64,000 nucleotides of DNA, taken from positions 148,919-212,918 of the forward strand of contig DFLF01000013.1 in assembly GCA_002373675.1 (NCBI GenBank), in the 5' to 3' direction. The translations under genes were made by a program, and so were the position numbers. Shown here in pieces: positions 28,979 through 37,652 of this stretch (position 1 is its first letter; each line of letters opens with the position of its first letter). The stretch is from Pseudobutyrivibrio sp. UBA3626 (GTDB lineage Bacteria; Bacillota; Clostridia; Lachnospirales; Lachnospiraceae). The notes beneath the pieces were generated by a model. That model had not been told where the DNA came from and did not search any database. It was given only the letters and a program-made list of their open reading frames with translations.

Positions 28979-29917
28979 GTGAATAGAATACTTGTAACAG
29001 GAGGCGCAGGTTTTGTAGGAGCGAACTTGTGTAAAAGATTATTGGAGGATGAAAATAATTATATCATCTGTGTAGATAACTTTTATACTGGGAGAAAATC
29101 TAATATTGAAGGGTTGATGAAGTCTGATAGATTCGAATTTATTGAGCACAATATCATTGAACCACTAGATATAGATTGTAATGAAATATATAATTTGGCA
29201 TGTCCAGCAAGTCCACCACATTATCAAAAATCACCTACATATACGACGAAAACGTGTGTATATGGTGTTATAAATATGCTTGATTTAGCAACAAAAAATG
29301 ACGCAAAAATAATGCAATTTTCAACAAGTGAAGTGTATGGAGATCCTTTTGTTCACCCACAGGAAGAGTCATATAGAGGAAATGTTAATCCAATAGGAAT
29401 ACGTTCTTGTTATGATGAAGGAAAAAGAGTAGGAGAAACGCTATGTTTTGACTATAATAGAGAATTTGGAACAAAGATTAAAGTTATTAGGATATTTAAT
29501 ACTTATGGACCATTAATGGATCCAAAGGATGGAAGAGTTGTTTCGAATGTGGTATTACAGGCTTTAAAAAATGATGATATAACTATTTATGGAGATGGAA
29601 CGCAGACAAGAAGTTTTTGTTATGTTGATGATTTAGTAGAAGGAATAATCCGTATGATGTCAAGCCGTGATGATTTTTTAGGGCCAGTTAATTTGGGTAA
29701 TCCTGGAGAATTTACAATAAAAGAACTGGTGGATATTGTTGTTGATATTACGGGTTCAAAGTCGAAAATTGTTTATATGCCTTTGCCAAGTGATGATCCA
29801 CTTCAAAGGAAGCCAGATATTTCTTTGGCAAAAAAAGAACTTAACGGATGGGAACCAAAGGTGCCACTGTCGGAAGGAATTAAGTTAGCAATAGATTATT
29901 TCAAAGAGTTTGTATAA
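28979..29917 (+). CDS. UDP-glucuronate decarboxylase (UDP-xylose synthase)
   Basis: A 312-residue extended SDR with TGGAGFVG at residues 7-14, NLACPASPPHYQ near 75, STSEVYGDP near 117, the catalytic Y145 and K149 in SCYDEGKR, and FNTYGPLMDPKDGRVVSN. These are diagnostic of UXS-type enzymes, which turn UDP-glucuronate into UDP-xylose with bound NAD. It starts at a GTG 7 bases after GGAGG; the nearby ATG at 28972 is out of frame. With the dehydrogenase at 26490 it completes a two-step route from UDP-glucose to UDP-xylose, so xylose (or a derivative) is a predicted constituent of the glycan. Confidence 0.93.
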   Translation: MNRILVTGGAGFVGANLCKRLLEDENNYIICVDNFYTGRKSNIEGLMKSDRFEFIEHNIIEPLDIDCNEIYNLACPASPPHYQKSPTYTTKTCVYGVINMLDLATKNDAKIMQFSTSEVYGDPFVHPQEESYRGNVNPIGIRSCYDEGKRVGETLCFDYNREFGTKIKVIRIFNTYGPLMDPKDGRVVSNVVLQALKNDDITIYGDGTQTRSFCYVDDLVEGIIRMMSSRDDFLGPVNLGNPGEFTIKELVDIVVDITGSKSKIVYMPLPSDDPLQRKPDISLAKKELNGWEPKVPLSEGIKLAIDYFKEFV

Positions 29918-29984
29918 TAATAGTTTGTTTAGGGTGTACATATAGTGCATCCTTTCCTTGTTTATAAATGTGAAAGGGAAAAGA

Positions 29985-31454
29985 ATGGAACAAAAAAATC
30001 ACAGAAGATTGTTTATTATTGAATATATCATAATTGTTGTTGCAGTTGGCATATTAGGGTTGGGATATGAGATATGGTTTGATGAGTCATTCTCTATATT
30101 AATAACGAGAAATAGTATTAGTGATATTATTTCTTTTACAGCGTCAGATGTTCACCCTCCTTTATACTATTTGTTTTTGAAATTATTTATATCTATTTTT
30201 GGAAACTATATGCCTATATATCACCTTGTATCAATAATCCCGTTTTTATTGATGATTCTTATTGTGGGTATTTTTTCTTATAAGGAAATTAGTTATAAGG
30301 CTGGACTATTATCTATGGTTGTTTTATGTGCTGCACCACATATGCTTACATACGCCATAGAGATAAGAATGTATTCGCTTTGTCAATTATTAGTGGTGTG
30401 CAGTGTTATTCTTGCTTACAAAATAGGAAAGTCCACTGACAAAGAAAAATGGACTCTTTGGATTGGATTTTCTATTATAAATGTTATGGCTGCATATACA
30501 CATTATTTTGCGGGTGCAGCTGTTGCCATTGTGTCTGTTTGTCTTTTTGTATGTATTCTTATAAGCAAAATAGAAAAAAAGAGAAAAATTATTCGATGGG
30601 TTATTGCTAATGCTATAACAGTTATTTTGTATATACCATGGCTTGTTGTTTTTTATAAACAGTTTGAAAGTGTGAAGAGTGATTATTGGATAACTAGTTT
30701 TACGGCAAGAGACGTTGGAAAGATTGCTGAATTTTTATTTGGAAAATTTGACGAGACAAGCACAATATTTGTGGGAGCGGCGGTATGTATTGCCATTGTT
30801 CTTTTTGTAATCAGATGGAAAAAGAACAGTAAATTGTCAATTATACTATTATGTTTGACAGTATTTTTGGGATTTATTGCCCTTGGTGTTTTACTTTCAA
30901 TAATAATAACTCCTGTATTTGTTCAGCGTTATATAGCAATTGTATTACCGTGTTTCTGGATGGCTATTACATATATTTTTGTAGGAGAAAAAAACCAGAA
31001 ATTGTATTACACAATGTGTGTACTTTCCTTACTTTTGCTTGTAAAGACATATTGTTCAGAATATCAGTGGAGAGTATATGATAATAAAACCACATTATTT
31101 GATACTATAAAAAAAGAAGCACAAGAAGAAGATGTGATATATAACGATAATCCATTTTCTATGGCTATATTGAGTTGTTATTTGCCAAATCAAAAAGTGC
31201 TGGTTAGTCAAGAAGGTTTATCTACTGAGAAATTTACACGTTGGGATGAGATGTCGCAAAATATTACAATAAGTGACGAAATCAATCCTTTAGAACAAGG
31301 GGATGTATGGGTTTGCCTGTACTATGAAGATGACTCTGCATTAAAAGCGTTGGCTGCAAAAGGATATGATATAGAATATGTGGGAGAAAAAGAATTACCC
31401 GGCGATAAAGTCGTAAAGAAGTACAAGGTTTATAAATGCTCACTTAAGAAATGA
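29985..31454 (+). CDS. GT39-like membrane glycosyltransferase
   Basis: A 489-residue protein with many membrane spans. The first outer loop has IWFDESF (D33, E34) and SDVHPPLYYLFLKL, a close match to GT39/ArnT-type GT-C transferases that use polyprenyl-phosphate sugars. A YAIEIRMYSL segment near residue 115 is also typical. The C-terminal 110 residues form an outer domain. The frame extends to a TTG at 29958, but the ATG at 29985 follows GAAAGGGA at proper spacing and is chosen. A short inverted repeat (29951-29956 with 29972-29977) overlaps the ribosome site and might damp translation. Confidence 0.82.
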   Translation: MEQKNHRRLFIIEYIIIVVAVGILGLGYEIWFDESFSILITRNSISDIISFTASDVHPPLYYLFLKLFISIFGNYMPIYHLVSIIPFLLMILIVGIFSYKEISYKAGLLSMVVLCAAPHMLTYAIEIRMYSLCQLLVVCSVILAYKIGKSTDKEKWTLWIGFSIINVMAAYTHYFAGAAVAIVSVCLFVCILISKIEKKRKIIRWVIANAITVILYIPWLVVFYKQFESVKSDYWITSFTARDVGKIAEFLFGKFDETSTIFVGAAVCIAIVLFVIRWKKNSKLSIILLCLTVFLGFIALGVLLSIIITPVFVQRYIAIVLPCFWMAITYIFVGEKNQKLYYTMCVLSLLLLVKTYCSEYQWRVYDNKTTLFDTIKKEAQEEDVIYNDNPFSMAILSCYLPNQKVLVSQEGLSTEKFTRWDEMSQNITISDEINPLEQGDVWVCLYYEDDSALKALAAKGYDIEYVGEKELPGDKVVKKYKVYKCSLKK

Positions 31455-31479
31455 TGGAATAAGATTTGGTAGAGAATTA

Positions 31480-32448
31480 ATGAAAAATAGAAATTTGACA
31501 GTTGATTGTGCCAAAGGGTTTACAATTATTCTAATGCTATTAGATCATATTGAAGCTGTAGGGTATACAATTACATCTTTTCACATGCCTTTGTTTTTTA
31601 TTCTAAGTGGATATTTTTTTAAAGAAGAAGCCATTTGGGTGGTAATAAAAAAGAAGGCGAAAGGTCTTTTGGTGCCATATGTTGAGATATCTTTTGTCAC
31701 ATGTCTTTTTGAAGTATTACATAAAAAATACTATCTTGGTATTGATAATGAGGAAATAATAATCGGCGTTAAAGATAGGGTTCTTCATTTTCTTATGGGA
31801 AATGATTTTTCGTTAGCATGGTTTTTGTTGGCGTTGTTTGGTGGATCTGTAATATATGCTGTTATTTGGAGGATTTCTTCGAACAAAAAACTCATATATA
31901 TATTGTTGGTCTTGTCTGTTTCTGTTGCTGGATATTTATTGGGCAACGAGTTTGAACAGAAAGTATATCAATGTGACTTGATGCTTTTTTGCGTATTATT
32001 TATTGCCACAGGTCATATGTTCAAAAAATACAGTGAACAGATTAATAAAATTCCAAGTTACGTAATATTGCTAGTATCTTTAGTTGTATGGATTTTGGGA
32101 ATTGAAATGCATGGATTAACTATGGCATTAAGGATATACAATATGTATCCTTTGTGTGTTTTTGCCGCAATTGCAGGGACATACTGTGTTGTTAAACTTT
32201 CATCATATATGAAATGTATACCATACTATGGAAAATATTTAATATGGTTGGGTGCTAATACGTTGCCATTTATGTGTTTGGGGAATATTACAAAAAATGT
32301 TTTGGATTGGAATAGCATTACAAATATAAATAATCGATACATTTCTTTGATTATTCAGTTGTTGGTTTTTTCTATAATAGTTTTATGCCAAAAAGCTATT
32401 AAAAAGCTATTTATGTACATCAAAGATAAAGGAAAAAGCGAAAAATGA
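31480..32448 (+). CDS. Acyltransferase-3 family protein (NolL type)
   Basis: A 322-residue polytopic protein. It opens with DCAKGFTIILMLLDH (K12 and H23, the ten-residue spacing of the family), then TSFHMPLFFILSGYFFK, as in the protein at 6061. This short branch includes fucose-4-O-acetylase-like enzymes. The expected role is O-acetylation of a glycan sugar across the membrane. Its end overlaps the next acyltransferase gene by four bases (ATGA), so the two are translated together, repeating the paired layout seen at 4959-7065. Confidence 0.84.
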   Translation: MKNRNLTVDCAKGFTIILMLLDHIEAVGYTITSFHMPLFFILSGYFFKEEAIWVVIKKKAKGLLVPYVEISFVTCLFEVLHKKYYLGIDNEEIIIGVKDRVLHFLMGNDFSLAWFLLALFGGSVIYAVIWRISSNKKLIYILLVLSVSVAGYLLGNEFEQKVYQCDLMLFCVLFIATGHMFKKYSEQINKIPSYVILLVSLVVWILGIEMHGLTMALRIYNMYPLCVFAAIAGTYCVVKLSSYMKCIPYYGKYLIWLGANTLPFMCLGNITKNVLDWNSITNINNRYISLIIQLLVFSIIVLCQKAIKKLFMYIKDKGKSEK

Positions 32449-33464
32449 AGGAAAAGAAAATAGAATTTAAGTATCTTGATTATCAAAGTACTAGAATACA
32501 GATTATAAGAGGGATATGCATTTTTGGTGTTGTTTTAATTCATTGTACGGTTTTGAATCAGTATGATTTATTTATTCAGCCATTTGCTTTTTTTTGTGTA
32601 TGGATTTTTTTGTTTTTGTCGGGAATATTAACTTCACCTTTTTCTGAATCATGGGGAAAGCTTATATATAAACGCATAATGAAAGTAATAATACCGTTTT
32701 TTGTTTGGTCATTGATTTATGAACTGTTTAATGGTATAGATAAATCAACAATTATTAGGATTTTAACGGGGCAAAGTTGTAGTATATATTATTATATTCT
32801 TGTATATATTCAAATTGTTCTACTGACGCCATTAATTGCAAAATTAGTTAAAAGTAGGGTGTATTGGATAGGTTATCTTATTTCTTTTGTTGCAATTATT
32901 GCTGAGTATTATTTGGCTTTGAATAATAATTATCCAACGTATCCATTCAATCTAAATAATTGTTTTGTTTGGCTTACAATTTTCTTTTTTGGGATGAGAT
33001 GTAGATGTAGACAAGAAACGGAAACAATAAAAGAGAAAAGTAAAAAGCAAATAAATACTTATTTAGTGTTAGGAATAGTTTTGTACCATATATTAATTTT
33101 GTTAATGATAGGCGAAGCATTTATTTGGCGTGAAATGGGCCAAATAGTTTTAGGAAATTGTATAGTAAAACTATCTACGTTTATGGGTTCAATGGTACTT
33201 GCAAATGTGATTTTTTGTTATATTAATTATATTCCAAAATCCGCTAATACTAACGAATTATCAAAACTATTTGTTGAAGTTGGTAATGCTTCATTTGGAA
33301 TATATTTGATACATCAACTAATAATAGGGTTTATTAATAAATTACAAATATGGCAGGATGTTAATTTGGTTATAAAGACATTGATTATTCTTGCAATAAG
33401 TTATTGTATTGTCAAAGTACTTCATTTGGTCATGGGAAAATTTGGGAAAATTTTAGGCGTATAA
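32445..33464 (+). CDS. Acyltransferase-3 family protein
   Basis: A 339-residue polytopic protein with RIQIIRGICIFGVVLIHC (R22 and H33, the family signature spacing), FLSGILTSPF, and a late NASFGIYLIHQLIIGF, as in OafA-like acyltransferases of Gram-positive polysaccharide loci. It overlaps the preceding acyltransferase by four bases. It is the fifth acyltransferase-3 gene in the locus. A mannose-activation fusion gene follows. Acyl group and target sugar are unknown. Confidence 0.84.
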   Translation: MKEKKIEFKYLDYQSTRIQIIRGICIFGVVLIHCTVLNQYDLFIQPFAFFCVWIFLFLSGILTSPFSESWGKLIYKRIMKVIIPFFVWSLIYELFNGIDKSTIIRILTGQSCSIYYYILVYIQIVLLTPLIAKLVKSRVYWIGYLISFVAIIAEYYLALNNNYPTYPFNLNNCFVWLTIFFFGMRCRCRQETETIKEKSKKQINTYLVLGIVLYHILILLMIGEAFIWREMGQIVLGNCIVKLSTFMGSMVLANVIFCYINYIPKSANTNELSKLFVEVGNASFGIYLIHQLIIGFINKLQIWQDVNLVIKTLIILAISYCIVKVLHLVMGKFGKILGV

Positions 33465-33489
33465 TAGTTGGTTATAGAAGGGGATTGAG

Positions 33490-35775
33490 ATGAAAGCTAT
33501 AATTCTAGCTGGAGGTACAGGAGATAGGCTTTGGCCATTATCTCGAAAGAATTATCCAAAGCAATTTATACAATTTAATAATGAGAAGTCTTTGTTTCAA
33601 GATGCAATTATTAGGAACATGCCTTATTGTGATGAATTTATTATTGTTGCAGGAACAGAGCATGAAGAGATAATAGAGGGACAGTTAAAGCAATTCCAGT
33701 CTATACAATATAAGTTGTGTCTTGAAGAGAAGAGTAAAGGAACAACTATGGCTCTTGTGAAAGCGCTAAATGAAACAAACGATAATGAGGAAGTTTTTGT
33801 TGTTCCATCAGACCTTCTTATTTATGGTAATTCATATTCTAATCATATTTATGAGGCAAAGAGTATTGCAAAAAAAGGGCGCATATGTTTGTTTGGTATT
33901 ATACCTAATAGTAGTAATAATTCATACGGGTATATCCGTCACGAAGATGGTATCGTTAAAAGATTTATAGATAGTCCGACTGAAGAAATAGCTAAAACGT
34001 TGTTTACTGAGAGCGATGTGTACTGGAATTCTGGAATGCTTATTTCTAAAGCAAAGGTTCTAAAGAATGAGATAGAAAAGTATTGTGGTGATGTTCTTAG
34101 ATTAGAAGAAGATCAGTTATACGAATTGAAAAATTTTGATAAAGCAGTTTTATCTAAATCAAGCATTCTTTACGTTGTAGAATTTAGTTGTTCTTGGAAG
34201 GATATATGCGATTTTGGCACATTTAAAGAATCTATAGGAACAAGCCAGGATAATGTGATTACGTCATGGTGTAATAATGTGGATGTGTTTAACACGACAT
34301 CTAATCAGTTGGTTGTTACGAATGGTATAGAAGATGCTTATATAGTTAATACACCGGATGCTGTGTACATAACGGATAAAGAAAAAGCGGGACGTATAAA
34401 AGAAATACTTAAGAAAAATACAAGAAAAGCAAGAGCATACGAGCATAGTTACATTGATAATAGACCATGGGGCATACGCGAAATTCTTAAGAAGGAGCCA
34501 GGATTCCGTGTTAGAAAGATTACAATTTTTCCAGGGTTAAAAATCTCTAATCATATGCACAATAAAAGAAATGAAAACTATACGGTGGTGTCCGGTATAC
34601 TTACTATTGAGTTGGAAGAAAAGGTTCTAGAATTGCAAGAAGGAGAATCTTACAATATTGAACCTAATGTTATGCATTTGCTTAGAAATGACACAGATGA
34701 GGATGTTATTCTGATTGAAGTTGATACAGGTGGCGAGATTGACGAATGGGATATGGTTCATGCTGATGAATTTGGAACTATAAATCAAACGCAAAACGAA
34801 AAAAGTAAAATGCCACATTTGTATAAACTTAAACCAAGTTATAAGGATTACTTGTGGGGTGGAAGTAGATTAAAAGATTTATATAAAAAAGAAACGCCAT
34901 ATGATATTACGGCGGAGTCGTGGGAGCTTTCTGCGCATCCAGATGGACCATCATTAATTGCTAGTGGCCAATATGAAGGCGAAAACTTTAAGGATTTTAT
35001 TGATAAAAACAAGCAATATGTATGTGGATGGAAAGCAGACGTATTTGATCGATTTCCGATTCTTATAAAGTTTATTGATGCAACTAATCCTTTATCTATA
35101 CAGATTCACCCAGAGGATGATTATGCATTTATAAATGAGGACGAATTTGGAAAAAATGAAGTATGGTATGTTCTTGATTGTGAGAAAGATGCATATCTTT
35201 TCTTAGGGCTTAATAGAGATTCTTCCGAAGAAGAAATAAAAGAACGTGTTAGAAATAAAACAATAACTGAAATACTTAATAAGGTATATGTGAAGCCGGG
35301 AGATGTGCTATTCGTTCCAGCAGGAACTATACATGCTATAGGAAAGGGGATTTTGATTTGCGAGATACAGCAAAACTCTAATAGTACCTATAGGCTGTAC
35401 GATTATGATAGAAAGGATAAGAACGGCAATCCAAGAGAGTTGCATATGGAGAAAGCCATGGATGTTGTTGACATCAAAAAGTTTGAAGTTAACACTGATG
35501 GTGAGGGAGAAGTAATTAAGTATGCTCGTTCAAATCAAAGATTGCTATGCCAGTGCAAGTATTTTGAAGTTAAATACTATGATATTCCTAAACATGAAAT
35601 AATCATGATAGACGATTCATCTTTTAAATCAATAATTGTTATTGAAGGTGAGTGTGATATAACATGTGGCGATGAAATAGAAAAAGGAAAACCGGGTGAT
35701 AGCTTTTTTGTGTCAGCTGGAAGAAAAAGAGTACATGTCACTGGAAAATGTAAATTAGTGGTTACGAATATTTAG
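33490..35775 (+). CDS. Three-domain fusion: GMP-type nucleotidyltransferase, cupin, type I mannose-6-phosphate isomerase
   Basis: Residues 1-300 are a sugar-phosphate nucleotidyltransferase of the ManC type (ILAGGTGDRLWPLSRKNYPKQF). Residues 323-430 are the cupin isomerase domain of ManC/AlgA proteins (RPWGIREILKKEPGFRVRK, ISNHMHNKRNENYTVVSG). Residues 441-761 are a second, zinc-dependent type I isomerase (LWGG, Q538 and H540 in QIHPED, E557, H615). The isomerase should make mannose-6-phosphate from fructose-6-phosphate and the transferase an NDP-mannose. The transferase is odd: the usual GTR is GDR, the usual EP-RNTA segment reads EEKSKGTTMA, and PADH reads PSDL. A canonical enzyme lies 2 kb downstream of its end. 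It may therefore use another substrate or be impaired. Confidence 0.85.
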   Translation: MKAIILAGGTGDRLWPLSRKNYPKQFIQFNNEKSLFQDAIIRNMPYCDEFIIVAGTEHEEIIEGQLKQFQSIQYKLCLEEKSKGTTMALVKALNETNDNEEVFVVPSDLLIYGNSYSNHIYEAKSIAKKGRICLFGIIPNSSNNSYGYIRHEDGIVKRFIDSPTEEIAKTLFTESDVYWNSGMLISKAKVLKNEIEKYCGDVLRLEEDQLYELKNFDKAVLSKSSILYVVEFSCSWKDICDFGTFKESIGTSQDNVITSWCNNVDVFNTTSNQLVVTNGIEDAYIVNTPDAVYITDKEKAGRIKEILKKNTRKARAYEHSYIDNRPWGIREILKKEPGFRVRKITIFPGLKISNHMHNKRNENYTVVSGILTIELEEKVLELQEGESYNIEPNVMHLLRNDTDEDVILIEVDTGGEIDEWDMVHADEFGTINQTQNEKSKMPHLYKLKPSYKDYLWGGSRLKDLYKKETPYDITAESWELSAHPDGPSLIASGQYEGENFKDFIDKNKQYVCGWKADVFDRFPILIKFIDATNPLSIQIHPEDDYAFINEDEFGKNEVWYVLDCEKDAYLFLGLNRDSSEEEIKERVRNKTITEILNKVYVKPGDVLFVPAGTIHAIGKGILICEIQQNSNSTYRLYDYDRKDKNGNPRELHMEKAMDVVDIKKFEVNTDGEGEVIKYARSNQRLLCQCKYFEVKYYDIPKHEIIMIDDSSFKSIIVIEGECDITCGDEIEKGKPGDSFFVSAGRKRVHVTGKCKLVVTNI

Positions 35776-35793
35776 AAAGGAACTAGTATATCA

Positions 35794-37617
35794 ATGTTAA
35801 AGGAATTACAATATCCATTTGATGCTAATTATATAATTTCAAAAAAGAAAAAAATCAAAAGAGAATTATTGCAAAAGGAAGAAAATTATACTGAAAAGAA
35901 AATAGCAATTTTAGGTGGATATACTACAAGTAATATAAAACTAACACTAGAACTATTCCTGTTAGACAAAGGTATTAAGCCTTCTTTTTATGAGTCAGAA
36001 TATAATCAGTATTATCAAGATGCGTTATTTCCAAACGAGGAACTAGAGACTTTTAAGCCAGACATAATCTATGTGTGTACAAGTAACAGAAATATTATGT
36101 ACTATCCTGATATTAATAGTACAAAAGAAGAAGTGCAAGAATTGTTACAACGTGAATATGAAAAATACTTGAGCATATGGGAATCCCTAGAAGAAAAGTA
36201 TAATTGTCCTATTATTCAAAACAATTTTGAGATGCCATATTATCGTCTTTTAGGTAATAGAGATTCTTACGATATTCATGGAAGAACCAACTATTTAACA
36301 AGATTGAATATGTTGTTTTATGAATATGCATATGAACATGAAAACTTACATATTTGTGATATAAATTATATTTCTGCTGACTATGGTTTAAAGGAATGGA
36401 GTGATCCATTTTACTATCATATGTATAAGTATGCTGTTTCTGTTCCGGCAATTCCCTATCTTTCACATAATGTTGCTAATATTATTAAATCTATTTTTGG
36501 TAAAAATAAAAAAGGATTTGTTCTTGATTTGGATAATACATTATGGGGTGGAGTAATAGGAGATGATGGCGTAGATAATATTGTCATTGGTCCTGAAGAA
36601 TCAGAAGGACAAGTTTATTCAGAATTTCAACAATATATTAAGTCTCATAAGCAGCTAGGAATCATTCTTAATATTGATTCTAAGAATGATTACGATAATG
36701 CTATAGCAGGACTAAAGCATCCAGATAGTGAACTCGTCCTAGATGATTTTATTTCTGTAAAAGCAAATTGGGATCCAAAGGATAAAAATTTTATTGATAT
36801 AGCAAATGAATTAAATCTTTTGCCAGAAAGTCTAGTCTTTATAGACGATAATCCTGCAGAACGACATATAGTTACAGAACAATTACCTGGAGTGTGTGCT
36901 CCAGAAATAGGTGAAGTGCAAAATTACATATGTAATATAGATAGAAATGGTTATTTCGAGACAACATCAATTTCAAAAGATGATGTAAAAAGAAATGATA
37001 TGTATAAGAAAAATGCAGAACGTATAAAAATGAAATCTAGCTTTGCGGACTATGGAGAGTATTTAAGATCTCTTGATATGAATGCTGTAATAAAACCATT
37101 CGAGAATATATATATGGCGAGAATAGCGCAATTATCTAATAAGAGTAATCAGTTTAATTTGACGACACGAAGATATACGCAATCGGAAATAGAAGCGATA
37201 TCAGAAGACAATAACTATATTACGCTTTATGGAAAACTCGAAGATAAATTTGGAGATAATGGCGTAGTGTCTGTTATTATAGGTCATAACTGCAATGCGT
37301 CGGAAGTGAATCTTGATAAGGACTTAGGGGAATGCAAGATATGCGATATAGATTTATGGATTATGTCATGTCGCGTTCTTAAGAGAGATATGGAGTATGC
37401 TATGATGGACACCTTGGTTCATAGAGAACAAGAAAAGAAGGTTGACAAACTAGTTGGACATTATTATCCCACGGCTAAAAATAATATGGTGAAAGATTTT
37501 TTTAAACAGATAGGATTTAACAAAGTGGCAGAAGATGATAGGGGTAATTCATTGTGGGAATACAATTTGACTACTACATACACTAACCAAAACAGATATA
37601 TTATCGTTGAGGAATAA
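35794..37617 (+). CDS. FkbH-like HAD-IIIC protein (carrier-protein acyl loading)
   Basis: A 607-residue protein. Residues 1-235 resemble the SGNH-like N-terminal domain of long FkbH proteins. Residues 240-390 are the HAD-IIIC domain with KGFVLDLDNTLWGGVIGDDG (D245 and D247), NIDSKND and VFIDDNPAERH. Residues 400-600 are a GNAT-like domain (LSNKSNQFNLTTRR). FkbH enzymes move the glyceryl part of 1,3-bisphosphoglycerate onto the thiol of an acyl carrier protein; the carrier protein at 26229 is the obvious partner. It is the last gene of the AT-rich locus, with AAAGGA 14 bases before the start. The module idea is inference. Confidence 0.88.
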   Translation: MLKELQYPFDANYIISKKKKIKRELLQKEENYTEKKIAILGGYTTSNIKLTLELFLLDKGIKPSFYESEYNQYYQDALFPNEELETFKPDIIYVCTSNRNIMYYPDINSTKEEVQELLQREYEKYLSIWESLEEKYNCPIIQNNFEMPYYRLLGNRDSYDIHGRTNYLTRLNMLFYEYAYEHENLHICDINYISADYGLKEWSDPFYYHMYKYAVSVPAIPYLSHNVANIIKSIFGKNKKGFVLDLDNTLWGGVIGDDGVDNIVIGPEESEGQVYSEFQQYIKSHKQLGIILNIDSKNDYDNAIAGLKHPDSELVLDDFISVKANWDPKDKNFIDIANELNLLPESLVFIDDNPAERHIVTEQLPGVCAPEIGEVQNYICNIDRNGYFETTSISKDDVKRNDMYKKNAERIKMKSSFADYGEYLRSLDMNAVIKPFENIYMARIAQLSNKSNQFNLTTRRYTQSEIEAISEDNNYITLYGKLEDKFGDNGVVSVIIGHNCNASEVNLDKDLGECKICDIDLWIMSCRVLKRDMEYAMMDTLVHREQEKKVDKLVGHYYPTAKNNMVKDFFKQIGFNKVAEDDRGNSLWEYNLTTTYTNQNRYIIVEE

Positions 37618-37652
37618 ACTTATAGATAAGGTATAGGAGATGGAGGAAAAAT

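Noticed and set aside
29951..29977. Terminator between UDP-xylose synthase and the GT39-like gene
   Set aside because: The inverted repeat is only six base pairs and has no T-tail; it overlaps the next gene's ribosome site.
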